The position numbers and the translations under genes are program-made. A DNA stretch of 64,000 bases from Bacteroidales bacterium (GTDB lineage: Bacteria; Bacteroidota; Bacteroidia; Bacteroidales; F082), in assembly GCA_021647205.1 (NCBI GenBank), contig JAKIVD010000010.1, forward strand, positions 1-64,000, read 5' to 3'. Positions 62,609 through 64,000 of the stretch are shown here, one piece after another. Each line of letters starts with the position of its first letter. Positions within the stretch are counted from its first letter, which is position 1. The notes below the pieces were generated by a model, which was not told the DNA's origin, ran no database searches, and was given only the letters and a program-made list of their open reading frames with translations.

Positions 62609-63004
62609 TGGAGCTGGAGGGATTCGAACCCTCGTCCAAACAAAGAACCGATAAGCTTTCTACATACATATTTTGTTATTGGTTTTCGACAAGGGCACGG
62701 GAACAAACACCCAAAACCCAAGCTTAGCTTCTTGATTTCATCACTGCCGCGAAGCGAAGCAGCAACTATCCCGAAATTGCTTGCGATCCGTAACCTGGCC
62801 GGAATCGGGCGACTCCACCAGCGAACCGTCCCGTCCCCGGTAACCTAGACCAGGGATAGAGCCAATCTACTAAACTTCGATTAGGCTGCGAGAGCGTAGT
62901 TATTATCGCCAATTATAAAGTGTGCGACACGGATTTACGAGCTTTGTCACATGGCTCGGCATGCTTACTTACCCTTTCTGTTGCTGTCAAAACCGGTCAG
63001 CCCC
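62609..63004 (-). ncRNA. ssrA: Transfer-messenger RNA (tmRNA)
   Basis: 396 nt, one-piece form. The tRNA-like ends pair as GGGGCTG (63004-62998) with CAGCTCC (62616-62610), discriminator A at 62609, no CCA encoded. The T arm GAGGGTTCGAATCCCTC is visible at 62616-62634. The tag frame ends at 62881 and reads GDNNYALAA then TAA (62910-62881), matching the Bacteroidota tag style (xENNYALAA). The rest holds the pseudoknot-rich segment. It rescues stalled ribosomes and tags the peptide for ClpXP/ClpCP-type proteases. A -7 element TACCTTTG lies at 63053-63046, 42 bases before the mature 5' end. Confidence 0.95.
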
Positions 63005-63045
63005 AAATATTTCTAAGAACTTTTTCCTTCACCGAAAAAGGGATG

Positions 63046-63053
63046 CAAAGGTA
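63046..63053 (-). promoter_or_regulatory. -7 element TACCTTTG for tmRNA and tRNA-Arg
   Basis: Minus-strand match to TAnnTTTG. A start near 63039 leaves a 35-nt leader to be removed by RNase P from the tmRNA. Confidence 0.5.
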
Positions 63054-63060
63054 GTACAAT

Positions 63061-63118
63061 AATTTGAAAATTTGAAGATGAGAGAATTTGAAAATTTGAA
63101 GATGAGAGAATTTGAAAA
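63061..63118. repeat. 24-bp tandem repeat between tmRNA and the NtrC-type regulator
   Basis: Two exact 24-base copies (63061-63084 and 63085-63108) and the start of a third (63109-63118). The unit is AATTTGAAAATTTGAAGATG plus AGAG. It contains no gene. Exact copies imply recent expansion. Confidence 0.85.
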
Positions 63119-63137
63119 TGGAAGAACAGCCAGGAAA

Positions 63138-64000
63138 CTACAACATCAGCGGTTCTACAAAGCGCTCAATATCTGCTTTCGTGATTTCACCACTGCACAA
63201 AATCAATAGTCTTTCCACCACATTGTGCAGTTCGCGTACATTACCACTCCAGTTAAAGTCTGAAAGCTTCCTGACAGCTTCCTCAGTGATGGGGATTTCA
63301 GGTCGTCCCTGTGCAGCAGAAATGGTTTCAATGAAATGATTGACCAGCAACTGAATATCACTTTTCCTTTCGCGCAATGGAGGCACTTCCATAACAATAA
63401 CACTCAAACGGTGGTACAAATCCTCCCGGAACTTATTTTCCTTAATCTGTTTGCGGATGTTTTTGTTGGTGGCGGCAATTACCCGCACATCCACCGGGAT
63501 TTCTTTCTCCCCCCCTACCCTTACAATTTTATTCTCTTGCAGTGCACGCAATACTTTGGCCTGTGCCGACAGGCTCATGTCGCCAATTTCATCCAAAAAA
63601 AGCGTTCCCCCGTGGGCCAGTTCAAAATCGCCCTTGCGCTGTTTATGGGCTGATGTAAACGAACCTTTTTCATGTCCAAACAACTGGCTTTCGATTAATT
63701 CGGAAGGGATAGCTGCACAATTGACTTCGATAAAAGGGGATTTTACCCGCGTACTTTGTTCATGTATTTGCCGGGCAACCAATTCTTTCCCGGTTCCGTT
63801 TTCGCCCTGAATCAAGACCCGTGCTGTAGTAGGCGCCACTTGCGAAATCATTTGTTTCAGGGTCAATATATTCTCAGATTCACCGACAATTTCGTACTTT
63901 TTTTCCAGTTCCTGCTTGAGCATTTTGGTTTGCGAAACCAGATCGTTTCTTTCGATGGCATTTCTAACGGTAGTTAGTAAACGATTAAGGTCGGGAGGCT
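63138..64000 (-). CDS. NtrC-type sigma-54 response regulator, 5' end beyond window, no C-terminal HTH
   Basis: 287 codons visible; the gene continues right of the window. The first visible residues 'PPDLNRLLTTVRNAIERNDL' are the end of a receiver domain and linker, so translation does not begin at the internal ATG at 63923. The AAA+ domain follows: Walker A GENGTGKE, Walker B 'GGTLFLDEIGDM', arginine finger region 'FREDLYHRLSVI' and 'NVRELHNVVERLLIL'. The sigma-54 contact loop, GAFTGA in most activators, reads GSFTSA. The protein ends at 'ADIERFVEPLML', a few residues after the AAA+ lid, with no room for the usual Fis-type DNA-binding helix-turn-helix. It may act through protein partners or without specific DNA binding. 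Confidence 0.88.
   Translation of the reverse strand, partial: PPDLNRLLTTVRNAIERNDLVSQTKMLKQELEKKYEIVGESENILTLKQMISQVAPTTARVLIQGENGTGKELVARQIHEQSTRVKSPFIEVNCAAIPSELIESQLFGHEKGSFTSAHKQRKGDFELAHGGTLFLDEIGDMSLSAQAKVLRALQENKIVRVGGEKEIPVDVRVIAATNKNIRKQIKENKFREDLYHRLSVIVMEVPPLRERKSDIQLLVNHFIETISAAQGRPEIPITEEAVRKLSDFNWSGNVRELHNVVERLLILCSGEITKADIERFVEPLML

Overview
The window is a chromosomal segment from a member of the Bacteroidota, most likely class Bacteroidia or a close relative. No single gene here fixes the genus. Several things point this way: type IX secretion sorting domains (a CHU_C/type B tail and two type A tails); a PorP/SprF-family protein; a TonB-dependent receptor with a CarboxypepD_reg-like N-terminus; the families DUF4831 and DUF3127; a tmRNA tag ending NNYALAA; and TAnnTTTG -7 promoter elements, several with a TTTG about 18-20 bases upstream.

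Layout. 1-10.5 kb is an accessory-looking surface-fibre locus on the minus strand. It holds the N-terminus of one fibre gene (cut by the window edge), a 1111-residue fibre protein, a degenerate acylphosphatase-like gene, a palindromic intergenic element, a membrane TPR-HTH regulator and a 1289-residue fibre protein. The fibres carry dozens of 17-residue NTA(x)G beta-roll repeats and end in a peptidase S74 intramolecular chaperone domain with a coiled coil. 10.9-17.7 kb is mostly housekeeping: a DUF4831 protein, metal-type KdsA, a DMT transporter, DUF3127, a zinc-ribbon protein, secreted MsrA and an ABC-F ATPase. 17.9-23.4 kb holds two tandem paralogous T9SS cargo proteins with different sorting tails.

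23.6-33.2 kb holds a TPR protein, GyrA, ClpC, an acyl-CoA dehydrogenase and a PorP/SprF protein. 33.2-40.8 kb holds a twice-frameshifted membrane glycosyltransferase, a second acyl-CoA dehydrogenase, a XerD-type recombinase, a methyltransferase remnant, an SDR, a class III aminotransferase, Aat and guanine deaminase. 40.9-46.4 kb is rich in cell-wall enzymes (a leaderless M15 endolysin-like peptidase, then an L,D-transpeptidase next to an exported M15 peptidase) plus an outer-membrane barrel and a K+ channel with an odd filter. 46.6-51.6 kb has a lipoprotein, a TPR histidine kinase/response regulator pair and pyruvate kinase. 51.6-53.1 kb is AT-rich decaying sequence with frameshifted remnants.

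53.0-57.8 kb is a homogentisate-route tyrosine degradation cluster (hmgA, hppD, fahA, flavin reductase-like) with no maleylacetoacetate isomerase. 58-62.2 kb codes for outer-membrane proteins: a DUF3575-like barrel and a TonB receptor downstream of a T9SS cargo protein. 62.5-63.0 kb holds tRNA-Arg(CCG) and tmRNA. The window ends inside an NtrC-type response regulator that lacks a C-terminal DNA-binding domain.

The best candidate for something little described is the fibre locus: Sec-exported, S74-tipped, minisatellite-encoded fibres around a membrane-anchored TPR-HTH regulator, with no recognisable outer-membrane anchor. Gene starts were refined where an upstream -7 element or signal peptide allowed. 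All similarity statements are recognition by eye; no search was run.
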